From positions 106,203-170,202 of the forward strand of contig NZ_JADBGI010000012.1 in assembly GCF_014892575.1 (NCBI RefSeq): a stretch of 64,000 nt of DNA. The letters run 5' to 3'. Source of the DNA: Nocardiopsis coralli. GTDB lineage: Bacteria > Actinomycetota > Actinomycetes > Streptosporangiales > Streptosporangiaceae. Within the stretch, counting starts at the first letter, position 1. Every line of letters begins with the position of its first letter. The notes below the pieces were generated by a model. The model saw only the letters and a program-made list of their open reading frames with translations, had not been told where the DNA came from and made no database searches. The position numbers and the translations under genes were made by a program. Positions 55,811 through 64,000 of this stretch are shown in pieces.

Positions 55811-56803
55811 TCAGGCTCCCTGCTCGCGGACGGCGTCGCCGATGCTCTCGGTCAGGTCGACCACACGCGAGCTCCAGCGGGAGGAGATGTCCGGGTCGAG
55901 CAGCTCGACGGAGTCGTCGGCCACGGCGGTGACGGCGTCGAAGGCGGGGCGCTCGGCGATCTCCTGCACGGTGTCCTCGTCGCCGTAGGCCAGGAAGATC
56001 AGGTCGGGGTCCTCCTCGACCACGTACTCCGCGGAGACCTGCGGGTAGCCGGCCGCGCTGCCGTCGTCGGCCTCGTCGGCGATGTTGACCAGGCCGAACA
56101 GGGAGTAGATCTGCCCGATGAAGGTCTCGGAGGTCGCCGCGTACATGCTGTCGTCGAGCTCGTGGTAAACGCTCAGCGGTTCGGCGTCGCCGACCTCCGC
56201 GCACACCTCCTCGACGGTCGCGGCGATCTCGGTCTCGACGCGGTCGGCCTCGGTGTCGGCGGCCTCGGTCTGCCCGGTGGCGTCGCCGAGCAGGCGCAGC
56301 TGGGCGTAGGTGCCCTCGAGGTCCTGGGCGGCGTCCAGGACCAGGGTGGGCACGTCGACCGAGTCGAGCTGGCCGGCGAGGTCGGCGTTGTCGCTGCCGA
56401 CGACCACGAGGTCGGGGTCGTACTCGGTGATCGCCTCGACGTTGGGTTCGTAGCCGCTCAGGTCGGTGACGGGCGCCTCCTCGGGGTAGTAGGAGTACTC
56501 GTCGACCGCCTCGACCTGGTCGCCGGCGTCGATGGCGAACAGCATCTCGGTGTGGGTGGGCGAGAGGGAGACGATGCGCTCGGGCTCGTCCTCGATCTCG
56601 ACCCCGTCGGCGTCGTCGTCGATGGCCGCCGGGAAGGTGCCGTCACCGACGCCGGGGCGGTCCGGGTCGGCCTCGGGCGGCGCGCACTCGGCGGCCGCGC
56701 CGTCCTGGGTCTCGTCGTCGGTGGCGGGGTCGTCGTTGCCGCAGGCGGTCAGGACCAGGGCGGCGCCGAGCAGTGCTGCGGGCAGTCTGCGTGCTGTGCG
56801 CAC
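55811..56803 (-). CDS. ABC transporter substrate-binding lipoprotein (BtuF-like)
   Basis: 330 aa from GTG 56803, with AAGGAG ahead. Signal sequence ending in lipobox LTAC, acidic linker, then a PBP-like class III fold: PERIVSLSPTHTEMLFAIDAGDQVEAVDEYSYYPEEAP, then ITEYDPDLVVVGSD, and VVEEDPDLIFLAYGDED. The riboswitch 90 bases upstream points to cobalamin as ligand, though this family also binds iron-siderophore complexes. Open frame upstream to 56887 runs into the leader and is not translated. Confidence 0.88.
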   Translation of the reverse strand: MRTARRLPAALLGAALVLTACGNDDPATDDETQDGAAAECAPPEADPDRPGVGDGTFPAAIDDDADGVEIEDEPERIVSLSPTHTEMLFAIDAGDQVEAVDEYSYYPEEAPVTDLSGYEPNVEAITEYDPDLVVVGSDNADLAGQLDSVDVPTLVLDAAQDLEGTYAQLRLLGDATGQTEAADTEADRVETEIAATVEEVCAEVGDAEPLSVYHELDDSMYAATSETFIGQIYSLFGLVNIADEADDGSAAGYPQVSAEYVVEEDPDLIFLAYGDEDTVQEIAERPAFDAVTAVADDSVELLDPDISSRWSSRVVDLTESIGDAVREQGA

Positions 56804-56889
56804 GATGCTCCTTGCATACCGGGGGAAGGAGCGCGACCCGGTGCACGAGACGGCCTGTCCTTCCCACGAGGACGGGGACGCCGGCACCG

Positions 56890-57060
56890 GCGAGGCGACC
56901 TGGCTCGTCCCCTCGCGTGGAGGGGCCTCACAGTTGCGGGACAGCGCCGGGTTCGGGGCCGTGTGCGGGGTGGCCCACCGACCGGACTTCGCTCGCTCGG
57001 TGCCGTTCGGGACGGGGTGTCACACACCTCCGGCCCAACCCTGCCACTGTACTGTCGCGG
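56890..57060 (-). ncRNA. Cobalamin riboswitch
   Basis: On the minus strand the leader carries GCTGTCCCGCAACTGTGAG (complement of 56928-56946), the near-invariant CCCGCAACTGTnA core of B12 riboswitches, followed by the B12 box AGCCAGGTCGCC (complement of 56894-56905). Upstream are GCGAAGTCCGGTCGGTG and the GGTGTGTGACACC stem region. End points are approximate. It should shut off btuF-like expression when adenosylcobalamin is plentiful. Confidence 0.88.
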
Positions 57061-57298
57061 TGCCGGCGGGCTGCGCCGAGGACACGGCGAGCGCGTGCGG
57101 GGCGGCCGATCCCGCGCGGGGTGAGCATTGACACACCGTCCCCGGCGGGCAATGATCACTGAGCCGTGCGCGCCGAAACCAACCGACACGGACACACTTC
57201 GGCACATCCCCCAGCGCATGCACAACATGATCCCTGTTGGGGGCTGCCCATTCCCCCGGTGTCCTGAGGCGCGCACCGAGAAGGGATGTGTTGTCACG

Positions 57299-59926
57299 GT
57301 GGTACAACGCTCACGTCTGGCCCAGGTCGCCGGGCTGACTCTCGTCGCGGGCCTGCTCGCGGTGTCCCCCGCCCAGGCGGACCCGGTGTCGGAGCTCGCG
57401 CCGCTCCACCCGTTGCCCTCCTCCGACGGCGGTGAACCGGTGCACCAGGCCGAGGGCCTGTGGTTCGTCGAGCTGGAGAGCCCGCCGACCTCGGAGGGCA
57501 CCGCGCAGGCCACGGTCGAGGGTGAACACGAACGCTTCCGCACCGAGGCCGACGACCACGGTCTGGTCTACGACGAACGCCACGCCTTCGACGAGCTGTG
57601 GAACGGGCTGTCGGTCGAGATGGAGGACGCGCAGGTCGGATCGGCCCGGCAGATCCCGGGTGTGAAGGCCGTGCACCCGGTGGTGCGCCACGAGATCCCC
57701 GAGGTCGACGACAGCGAACCCGACCTGGACACCGCGCTCCCCATGACCGGGACCGACATCGCGCAGAACGAACTGGGCCTGCGCGGCGAGGGGCTGCGCG
57801 TGGCCGTCATGGACACCGGCGTGGACTACACCCACCCGGACCTGGGCGGGGGCGACTTCCCCAACGACCGTGTGGTGGCCGGTTACGACTTCGTCGGCGA
57901 CGACTACAACGCGGGCGACCCCGACTCCGACGTCCCGGAGCCGGACGAGGACCCGCAGGACTGCAACGGCCACGGCACACACGTGGCCGGCATCATCGGC
58001 GCGGAGGGCGAGGTCACCGGTGTGGCCCCCGAGGTCGAGATGGGCGCCTACAAGGTGTTCGGGTGCGAGGGCTCCACGGACTCCGACATCATGCTCGCCG
58101 CGATGGAGGCCTCCCTCGCCGACGACATGGACGTGCTCAACATGAGCATCGGCTCGGCGCACTCCTGGCCCCAGTACCCGACCGCGGTGGCCGCCGACAA
58201 CCTCGTCGACCAGGGCGTGAGCGTGGTGGCCTCGATCGGCAACGAGGGCGCGAGCGGGCTGTACTCGGCCGGAGCCCCGGGCCTGGGCGAGCACGTCATC
58301 GGCGTGGCCGCGTTCGACAACACCCACATCATGACGGCGACAGCGCTGGCGCAGCCGGGCGGCGAAGAGGTCGCGTACATGGAGATGGACTCGGCGCCGG
58401 AACCGCCGACCTCGGGTGAGACCGACGAGATCGTGCACGTGGGCCGTGCCTGCCTGGACGAGGGGGACGAGCTCGATGACGACCCGGACGGGAAGACCGC
58501 GCTGATCGTCCGGGGCGACTGCGAGTTCGGCGACAAGTACCGGGCGGCGGTGGAGGCCGGGGCGACCGGCGTGGTCATGTACAACGACCAGCCCGGGATG
58601 TTCTCCGGCGGCGGCCTGCCCGACCTGGGCGCGTTCGCCGTGGGGATCTCCGACGAGGCCGGCGCGCACCTCATCGAGCTCGCCGAGGCCGGTGAGGCGC
58701 CGACACTGGAGTGGACCGACGAGGAGGTGCAGACCCCCAACCCGACCGGCGGGGAGATCAGCTCCTTCAGCTCGTTCGGGCTCTCCCCCGACCTGGACCT
58801 CAAGCCCGACCTGGGCGCCCCGGGCGGTCTGATCAACTCCACCTACCCGATGGAACTGGGCGAGTACGCGACGCTCAGCGGAACGTCGATGTCGGCGCCG
58901 CACGTGGCCGGCGGTGTGGCCCTGCTCCTGGAGGCCCGCCCCGACCTGGACTCGCACGAGATCCGCACCGTGCTGCAGAACAGCGCCGACCCGAAGGCGT
59001 GGTGGGGCGACCCGGACTCCGGTGAGCTCGACAACGTGCACCGCCAGGGCGCGGGCATGCTCGACGTGCCCGGTTCGGTGCTGGCCGGCACGACGGTGGC
59101 GCCCGGCAAGCTCGCCCTCGGAGCGACGGAGGGCGCGGTCACCGAAACGGTCACCGTCACCAACGACGGCGACACCGAGGCGACCTACACGATCGGCCAC
59201 GAGTCGGCGGCGGGCACGCACGGCGACACGTTCGAGCCCTCGTTCAACGACGCGGCCGCCGAGGTGGACTTCTCCGACGACAAGGTCACGGTGGGTCCGG
59301 GCTCCTCGGTGGAGATCGAGGTCACCGTCACCCCGCCCGAGCGCGAGTTCGAGCAGATGGTCTACGGCGGTTACGTGACCGTGGACAACGGCGCCGACGG
59401 GCAGTACCGGGTCCCCTACGCCGCCTACAACGGCGACTACCAGGAGATCGAGGCGCTGCCGGTGGACGACGAGATGCCGGCGCTGACGCGGATCACCGAG
59501 TGCGCGAGCTTCGACGGGCTGGACTGCGTCGACGAGAGCGCGGTCTTCGATCCGCAGCCCGACGGTGCCTCGTTCACGATGGAGTGGGCCGACCACCTGC
59601 CGGACATGCCCTACTTCCTGGTGCACTTCTCGCACCACGTCACCGAGCTGCGCATGGTCGTCATCGACGAGCGGACCGGACGGCCGATCCACCCGGACCG
59701 CAACGTGGCCGTGCACGTGGACCACGTCAACCGCAGCGCCTCCCCCGACGCGTTCTTCAGTTACCCGTGGGACGGCAAGGTCGTGGACTCCCACGGCCGG
59801 GTCACCGACGTGGACGACGGGGAGTACCGGCTGGAGCTGCGTGCCCTGAAGGCGCTCGGCGACCCGGAGAACGAGGACCACTGGGAGACGTGGACCTCGC
59901 CGGTGGTCACCATCGACCGCGGCTGA
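57299..59926 (+). CDS. Secreted subtilisin-like serine protease (S8) with PA domain
   Basis: 875 aa from GTG 57299. Signal peptide to about 30 (VAGLTLVAGLLAVSPAQA). An I9-type propeptide follows (LWFVELESPP...GLSVEMEDAQVGSARQIPGVKAVHPV). The S8 domain has D172 (VMDTGVDYTHPDLGG), H225 (GHGTHVAGI) and S530 (LSGTSMSAPHVAGG), with a PA domain inserted at about 375-480 (RGDCEFGDKYRAAVEAGATGVVMYND). The C-terminal 280 residues are Fn3-like beta domains. The AAGGGA site is rather distant from the start. Probably a nutritional exoprotease. Confidence 0.9.
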   Translation: MVQRSRLAQVAGLTLVAGLLAVSPAQADPVSELAPLHPLPSSDGGEPVHQAEGLWFVELESPPTSEGTAQATVEGEHERFRTEADDHGLVYDERHAFDELWNGLSVEMEDAQVGSARQIPGVKAVHPVVRHEIPEVDDSEPDLDTALPMTGTDIAQNELGLRGEGLRVAVMDTGVDYTHPDLGGGDFPNDRVVAGYDFVGDDYNAGDPDSDVPEPDEDPQDCNGHGTHVAGIIGAEGEVTGVAPEVEMGAYKVFGCEGSTDSDIMLAAMEASLADDMDVLNMSIGSAHSWPQYPTAVAADNLVDQGVSVVASIGNEGASGLYSAGAPGLGEHVIGVAAFDNTHIMTATALAQPGGEEVAYMEMDSAPEPPTSGETDEIVHVGRACLDEGDELDDDPDGKTALIVRGDCEFGDKYRAAVEAGATGVVMYNDQPGMFSGGGLPDLGAFAVGISDEAGAHLIELAEAGEAPTLEWTDEEVQTPNPTGGEISSFSSFGLSPDLDLKPDLGAPGGLINSTYPMELGEYATLSGTSMSAPHVAGGVALLLEARPDLDSHEIRTVLQNSADPKAWWGDPDSGELDNVHRQGAGMLDVPGSVLAGTTVAPGKLALGATEGAVTETVTVTNDGDTEATYTIGHESAAGTHGDTFEPSFNDAAAEVDFSDDKVTVGPGSSVEIEVTVTPPEREFEQMVYGGYVTVDNGADGQYRVPYAAYNGDYQEIEALPVDDEMPALTRITECASFDGLDCVDESAVFDPQPDGASFTMEWADHLPDMPYFLVHFSHHVTELRMVVIDERTGRPIHPDRNVAVHVDHVNRSASPDAFFSYPWDGKVVDSHGRVTDVDDGEYRLELRALKALGDPENEDHWETWTSPVVTIDRG

Positions 59927-59946
59927 TCCGACCGGATCCACCGCAC

Positions 59947-59977
59947 ACGGGGGCCGTCCCGAGGGGGCGGCCCCCGT
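59947..59977 (+). terminator. Terminator after the subtilase gene
   Basis: ACGGGGGCCG (59947-59956) pairs perfectly with CGGCCCCCGT (59968-59977), 21 bases past the stop. Confidence 0.75.
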
Positions 59978-60080
59978 ACGCATGCGGCACAAATGTTGCC
60001 ACAGTCACAGCGAACGGTATGTGTGCTTGTTACACGCACCCATCACCATCTACCCCTGTGCCTTTGCGCAGTTCACACCG

Positions 60081-60110
60081 GGCCCGGGGCCGCCACGGCG
60101 GCCCCGGGCC
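60081..60110 (+). terminator. 13-bp hairpin in the leader of the osmolyte operon
   Basis: GGCCCGGGGCCGC (60081-60093) and GCGGCCCCGGGCC (60098-60110) close on four bases and are followed by TCTTGCTGCG. It lies after a possible promoter (TTGCCA at 59996, TATGTG at 60018) and 58 bases before the leader ORF, so it may attenuate transcription. Confidence 0.5.
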
Positions 60111-60168
60111 TCTTGCTGCGCCCGAATACGCACACACCGCTGCCGATCGAACACGTACGGAGACCACC

Positions 60169-60216
60169 ATGCACACAGCCACGGCCCTTCGCCCCCGGCC
60201 CTGCCGGGCGGGCTGA
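60169..60216 (+). CDS. 15-codon leader ORF coupled to the first osmolyte permease
   Basis: ATG 60169 has GGAG seven bases ahead and encodes MHTATALRPRPCRAG. Its TGA (60214-60216) shares a base with the ATG of the permease at 60216, which has no ribosome-binding site of its own. It therefore probably serves to deliver ribosomes to the permease start, and may sense translation speed through its Arg/Pro-rich end. Confidence 0.5.
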   Translation: MHTATALRPRPCRAG

Positions 60217-60866
60217 TGGGGTTCATCGAATACACCGCGGACAGCATGCCCGCACTCCTGGGCGCGACCCTCGAACACACGGTCCTGGTGCTGCAGGGCC
60301 TGGGTCTGGCGGTCCTCATCGGTCTTCCCCTGGCGCTGCTGACCTACCGCCACCGTTCCCGTGGGGCCGTCCTGGCCGTGGCAGGGGTGTTCCTCACCAT
60401 CCCCTCCTACGCCCTGTTCGGCCTGCTCATCACCCCCCTGGGCCTGGGAACGGCGCCGTCGGTCATCGCGCTGACCCTGTACGCGTTCCTGCCGGTCATC
60501 CGCAACACCGTCGTGGGCCTGCGCGAGGTCGACCCGGCCGTCGTGGAGTCGGCACGCGGCATGGGCCTCAGCCGCACCCAGACCCTGCTGCAGGTGGAGC
60601 TGCCCCTGGCCCTGCCGGTCATCGTCACCGGCCTGCGCGTGGCCACCCAGATGATCCTCGGGATCGCCGCCATCGCCGCCGCGGTCAACGGCCCCGGCCT
60701 CGGCAACCTCATCCTGCAGGGCCTCACCAGCGCGGGGACCCCGTTCGCGGTCTACCTCACGCTCCAGGGCGTCATCGGCATCGTCGTCCTGGCGATCCTG
60801 TTCGACCTGTTCTTCGCGGCACTGGGCCGCCTGACCACCACTCGGGGGATGATGATCCGTGCCTGA
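60216..60866 (+). CDS. Osmolyte (glycine betaine/carnitine/choline) ABC permease, OpuCB-like
   Basis: 216 aa with about five TM segments and the coupling-helix motif VVESARGMGLSRTQTLLQVELPLALPVIVTGLR. Members of this group import quaternary amines for osmoprotection. The open frame upstream to 59982 runs through the hairpin and is unlikely to be translated; ATG 60216 overlaps the leader ORF stop. It overlaps the ATPase gene by eight bases. Confidence 0.88.
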   Translation: MGFIEYTADSMPALLGATLEHTVLVLQGLGLAVLIGLPLALLTYRHRSRGAVLAVAGVFLTIPSYALFGLLITPLGLGTAPSVIALTLYAFLPVIRNTVVGLREVDPAVVESARGMGLSRTQTLLQVELPLALPVIVTGLRVATQMILGIAAIAAAVNGPGLGNLILQGLTSAGTPFAVYLTLQGVIGIVVLAILFDLFFAALGRLTTTRGMMIRA

Positions 60867-61974
60867 CCACATGATCCAGCTCGTGGAGCTCACCAAGTCC
60901 TACCCGGGGCAGAGCGAACCGGCCGTGGACGCCCTCACCCTGGACATCCCCGAGGGCGAGATCGTCGTGTTCGTGGGCCCCTCCGGGTGCGGCAAGACCA
61001 CCACGATGAAGCTGATCAACCGGCTCATCGAACCCACCTCCGGGCGCATCCTGCTGAACGGCGCCGACGTCACCGGCTCGGACCCCGACGAGCTGCGGCG
61101 CGGCATCGGGTACGCGATCCAGCAGACCGGCCTGTTCCCCCACCGCACCGTCGCCGAGAACATCGCGACCGTCCCCAAGCTCCTCAAGTGGGGCACCGAG
61201 CGCGTCCGGGCCCGTGTGGACGAACTCCTCACCATGGTGGGCCTCGACCCGGCCGAGTACCGCGGGCGTTACCCCAAGCAGCTCTCCGGCGGCCAGCAGC
61301 AGCGTGTGGGTGTGGCCCGCGCGCTCGCGGCCGACCCTCCCGTGCTGCTCATGGACGAGCCCTTCGGCGCGATCGACCCGCTCACCCGCGAGACCCTGCA
61401 GAACGAACTGCTGCGCATCCAGCGGGAGATCCGCAAGACCATCGTCTTCGTCACCCACGACATCGACGAGGCGGTCAAGATCGGCGACCGGATCGCGATC
61501 TTCTCCGAGCACGGCCGGGTCGCCCAGTACGACACCCCCGAGAAGGTGCTGAGCGAGCCCGCCGACGAGTTCGTCGCCGACTTCATCGGCGCGGGCGCCT
61601 CCGTCAAGCGCCTGTCCCTGACGCGGGTCGCCGACGCCGCGGTCGCCACGGACTGGCCCACCGTCCAGCGCGGTGAGCAGCCCAGGGAGAGCGACCGCGA
61701 GTTCCTGCTGGTGCTGGACGAGGGACGGGCCGTGGAGTGGCTCCCGCGCCGCGACGGCCGCGGTGGTCTGCCGGTGCTCAACGCGGTCGGCCCCGACCAC
61801 ACCCTCTACGACGCGCTCAACGCGATGCTGACCAACAACAGCGACGTCGTCGTGGTCACCGACGCCGAGGGCACCTACCGGGGGACCCTGGACATGCCCG
61901 CCATCCAGGACCTCATCCACGCCGACGACACCACCTCCGTGCCCCGGCGCGCCACGAAGGGGGAGGTGCGATGA
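60859..61974 (+). CDS. Osmolyte ABC transporter ATPase with CBS domains, OpuCA-like
   Basis: 371 aa. Walker A GPSGCGKTTTMKL at about 36-48, Q-loop IQQTGLFPH, signature LSGGQQQRVGVARALA, Walker B VLLMDEPFGAIDP and H-loop VTHDIDEA. The C-terminal about 110 residues form a CBS-type pair (VGPDHTLYDALNAMLTNNSDVVVVTDAEGTYRGTLDM), which in OpuA/OpuC transporters senses ionic strength. GTG 60859 overlaps the permease stop. Confidence 0.93.
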   Translation: MPDHMIQLVELTKSYPGQSEPAVDALTLDIPEGEIVVFVGPSGCGKTTTMKLINRLIEPTSGRILLNGADVTGSDPDELRRGIGYAIQQTGLFPHRTVAENIATVPKLLKWGTERVRARVDELLTMVGLDPAEYRGRYPKQLSGGQQQRVGVARALAADPPVLLMDEPFGAIDPLTRETLQNELLRIQREIRKTIVFVTHDIDEAVKIGDRIAIFSEHGRVAQYDTPEKVLSEPADEFVADFIGAGASVKRLSLTRVADAAVATDWPTVQRGEQPRESDREFLLVLDEGRAVEWLPRRDGRGGLPVLNAVGPDHTLYDALNAMLTNNSDVVVVTDAEGTYRGTLDMPAIQDLIHADDTTSVPRRATKGEVR

Positions 61975-62750
61975 GCACGGCGACCCGTCCCTCCGCCCCG
62001 GCCGTCCCCGAGGCGGCCCGCGCGACCCGGTACCTGCGCATCTTCGGTACCCCCGTCGCGCTGCTCGGTGTGGTCGCCGCGCTCTACCTGTACGTGGACG
62101 CCCAGGACCTGGACCGGATCGAGCAGCGCAGCCTCAACGCCGAGTACCTGGTCAGCCGGGCGGTCCAGCACCTGTCGCTGAGCGCGGTGGTCGTGGTGCT
62201 GATCCTGGCGGTGGCGATCCCGCTCGGCATCGTGCTCACCCGGCCGTGGGCCCGCAAGGCGGCCGGTCCGGTGCTGACGCTGGCCAACATCGGACAGGCC
62301 ACCCCCACGTTCGGTCTGATCGTGCTGTTCGCCGTGGTCTTCATGACCTGGGGTGTGCACACCATCGCGATCGTCGCTTTCTGGCTGTACGGGATCCTGC
62401 CCGTGCTGCGCAACACGATGGTCGGTCTGGAACAGGTGGACCGCTCCGTCGTGGAGTCGGCCCGCGGCATGGGCATGTCCCGCGCCCGCGCGCTGATCAG
62501 CGTGGAACTGCCGCTGGCCGTCCCCGTCATGCTCGCCGGGATCCGCACCGCCCTCGTCGTCACCGTCGGCACGGTCGCGCTGGCCACCTTCGTGGGCGCC
62601 GGCGGCCTGGGCGACGTCATCAACAACGGCATCATCTCCAGCCGCGACACGGTGCTGCTGACCGGCAGCGTGCTCGTGGCCGTCCTGGCCCTGTTCATCG
62701 ACTGGCTCGCCGGCCTGGTCGAGGACCTCTTCCGCCCCAAGGGTGTCTGA
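61971..62750 (+). CDS. Osmolyte ABC permease, OpuCD-like
   Basis: 259 aa from ATG 61971 (ATGA overlap with the ATPase stop), AGGGGGAGG ahead. After a 35-residue head come about six TM segments with VVESARGMGMSRARALISVELPLAVPVMLAGIRTA as coupling motif. Second permease subunit of the heterodimer. Confidence 0.9.
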   Translation: MSTATRPSAPAVPEAARATRYLRIFGTPVALLGVVAALYLYVDAQDLDRIEQRSLNAEYLVSRAVQHLSLSAVVVVLILAVAIPLGIVLTRPWARKAAGPVLTLANIGQATPTFGLIVLFAVVFMTWGVHTIAIVAFWLYGILPVLRNTMVGLEQVDRSVVESARGMGMSRARALISVELPLAVPVMLAGIRTALVVTVGTVALATFVGAGGLGDVINNGIISSRDTVLLTGSVLVAVLALFIDWLAGLVEDLFRPKGV

Positions 62751-62790
62751 CCGGCCCGGGCTTTCGACTCACGACAGAAGGGAGCACGCC

Positions 62791-63789
62791 ATGGCCAGGA
62801 CCTGGCTCTCCATGACCGCGGCCGGCCTCACGGCGGCCCTGCTCACCAGCGCGTGCGGGACCGGCGAGCCCGCCTCGACCGCCTCCGCCGACGCACCCAG
62901 CCCCGGCGAGGTCGACCTGTCCGGGGGCAGCATCGCCGAGGACCACGACCTCTCCGGGGTCGCACTGACGGTGGGGTCCAAGGACTTCACCGAGAGTGTG
63001 ATCCTCGGCAAGATCACCGACTACGCCCTGCAGGCCGCCGGGGTCGAGACCACCGACCAGACCGGGTTGATGGGTTCCAACATCGTCCGGACCTCCCTGG
63101 AGAACGGCGACGTGGACATCTACTGGGACTACGCCGGCACCGGCTGGACCCAGTACCTGCAGAACGACGAGATGATCCGCGACGACCTCGAGCAGTACGA
63201 GCGCACCGCCGAGGACGACCTCGACCAGAACGGTATCGAGTGGATCGGCCCCGCCGCGTTCGGCAACCAGTACGGGGTCGCCCGCGCCGCCGACGCCCCC
63301 GGGCCGGCCGGTGAGGTCGACTCCCTGGACGAGCTGTCCGACTTCGTGCGCGAGCACCCGGACGAGGCCACGTTCTGCGGGGACGCCGAGTTCATGGACC
63401 GCGAGTGGGAAGCGTTCCAGGACTACTACGACGCCCCGTTCAACGCCGCCGACGTCTACCAGATGTCGCTGGCGCTGAACTACGTCAACGTCGCCAAGGC
63501 CGACCCGTGCAACTTCGCGGAGATCTTCACGACCGACGCGCGGCTGGAGTCGATGGGCCTGCAGGTCGTCGAGGACACCGACACCTACTTCACGACCCAG
63601 CTGGCGGCGATCACCGTGCGCCACGAGACCGCCGAGGAACACCCCGAGCTGCGCGAACTCGGCCTGGAGCTGGGTGAGGCGATCGACGAGGAGACCATCA
63701 TCGCCCTCAACGGGATGGTGGACCTGGACGGCCTCAGCGAGGACGAGGCCGCCCTGTACTTCCTGCAGCAGGAGGGCTTCATCGGCTGA
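62791..63789 (+). CDS. Osmolyte-binding lipoprotein, OpuCC/ProX-like
   Basis: 332 aa from ATG 62791 (AGAAGGGAG ahead). Lipobox LTSAC near residue 21. The mature OpuAC domain shows LTVGSKDFTESVILGKI, GLMGSNIVRTSLENGDVDIYWDYAGTGW and a C-terminal LNGMVDLDGLSEDEAALYFLQQEGF. It delivers quaternary amines to the permeases. Last gene of the operon, followed by repeat copy 3. Confidence 0.92.
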   Translation: MARTWLSMTAAGLTAALLTSACGTGEPASTASADAPSPGEVDLSGGSIAEDHDLSGVALTVGSKDFTESVILGKITDYALQAAGVETTDQTGLMGSNIVRTSLENGDVDIYWDYAGTGWTQYLQNDEMIRDDLEQYERTAEDDLDQNGIEWIGPAAFGNQYGVARAADAPGPAGEVDSLDELSDFVREHPDEATFCGDAEFMDREWEAFQDYYDAPFNAADVYQMSLALNYVNVAKADPCNFAEIFTTDARLESMGLQVVEDTDTYFTTQLAAITVRHETAEEHPELRELGLELGEAIDEETIIALNGMVDLDGLSEDEAALYFLQQEGFIG

Positions 63790-63794
63790 CCGCC

Positions 63795-63854
63795 GGGGAT
63801 CTTGCTACTGGAGCCAATATCGGCGCTGAACCCGGCTCTGGTAGCAAGATCCCC
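63795..63854. repeat. Dispersed palindrome, copy 3 (60 nt, inverted core)
   Basis: GGGGATCTTGCTAC (63795-63808) pairs with GTAGCAAGATCCCC (63841-63854). The core GGCGCTGAACCCGGCTC matches the reverse complement of copies 1 and 2, so this copy is in opposite orientation. It lies between the convergent osmolyte-binding and smc genes, five bases past the former's stop. Confidence 0.85.
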
Positions 63855-63873
63855 GCACGGGTGACCCCGTGGG

Positions 63874-64000
63874 TCACGGGCCCGGGGTGGTGCGCTCCAG
63901 CTTCTGGCTGATGACCTGGGAGATCCCGTCCCCCTTCATCGTCACGCCGTACAGGGCGTCGGCCGCCTCCATCGTGCGCTTCTGGTGGGTGATGACGATG
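63874..64000 (-). CDS. smc: Chromosome partition protein Smc, C-terminal end (partial)
   Basis: The minus strand encodes [41 protein letters not shown] and a TGA at 63874-63876. This is the switch/D-loop side of the Smc ATPase head, where VTHQKRTME...ADALYGVTM is nearly invariant. The rest lies beyond the window. Smc forms the condensin core with ScpA and ScpB. Confidence 0.93.
   Translation of the reverse strand, partial: IVITHQKRTMEAADALYGVTMKGDGISQVISQKLERTTPGP

Noticed and set aside
57311..59992. 893-codon open frame antisense to the subtilase gene
   Set aside because: Same shadow effect; the plus strand has a signal peptide and an intact catalytic triad.
29563..63854. Three palindromes as an unusual CRISPR or integron attC set
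   Set aside because: Copies are tens of kilobases apart, each at a different gene end, with no cas genes, integrase or cassette structure.

Overview
The window is GC-rich (roughly 70%) chromosomal DNA from a filamentous, Nocardiopsis-like actinomycete. This rests on codon bias, GTG/TTG starts, the GlgE trehalose/glycogen pathway, a Pks13-like PKS with CCR, and the actinobacterial order smc...ftsY-amt-ffh-rpsP-khpA-rimM-trmD-rplS-lepB...rpsB-tsf-pyrH-frr-cdsA. The species call is inference. No rRNA, tRNA, CRISPR array, transposase or prophage was seen.

Layout. 1-175: N-terminus of a probable penicillin-binding protein (minus). 824-8721: glgE-treS-mak-glgB (plus), which interconverts trehalose, maltose-1-phosphate and branched alpha-glucan, with a CRP-type palindrome upstream. 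8898-10388: an acyltransferase-like membrane protein. 10511-27839: the accessory region of most interest. It holds a fatty-acyl-AMP ligase (FAAL), an MMPL/RND exporter, a secreted antigen-85-like acyltransferase, a secreted lipase, a divergent MFS exporter, a Pks13-like PKS, a crotonyl-CoA carboxylase/reductase (CCR) and a PucR-type regulator. 28115-33222 and on to 35379: an APC permease, then the minus-strand run aminotransferase, cdsA, frr, pyrH, tsf, rpsB. 35645-40467: M23-like peptidase, xerC, ridA, SDR, FMO and an orphan immunity-like gene. 40621-49886: dprA, comM, yraN, DUF2469, lepB, rplS, trmD, rimM, khpA, rpsP, ffh. 50055-54631: a lipoprotein, amt and ftsY. 54775-57060: B12/metal-chelate uptake genes under a cobalamin riboswitch. 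57299-59926: a secreted subtilase. 60169-63789: an OpuC-type osmolyte ABC operon with a 15-codon leader ORF. 63874-64000: the C-terminus of smc.

Best candidate for an undescribed system: 10511-26598 contains counterparts of most steps of mycobacterial mycolate assembly (FadD32, Pks13, CmrA, MmpL3, antigen 85). Here the ketoreductase is built into the PKS, and a CCR replaces the acyl-CoA carboxylase as probable extender supplier. The dehydratase has lost its catalytic histidine. I infer an alpha-alkyl, beta-hydroxy fatty acid that is exported and transferred outside the cell. Three promoters in the region share a box, TGTCA-N6/7-GACAA, which I infer is the operator of the PucR-type regulator.

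Other points: three copies of a ~60-nt dispersed palindrome that can be oriented by its core; loss of glnK-glnD from the usual amt-ffh interval; an M23 gene with no stop before it runs antisense through xerC; and a perfect hairpin that would bury the yraN ribosome-binding site.
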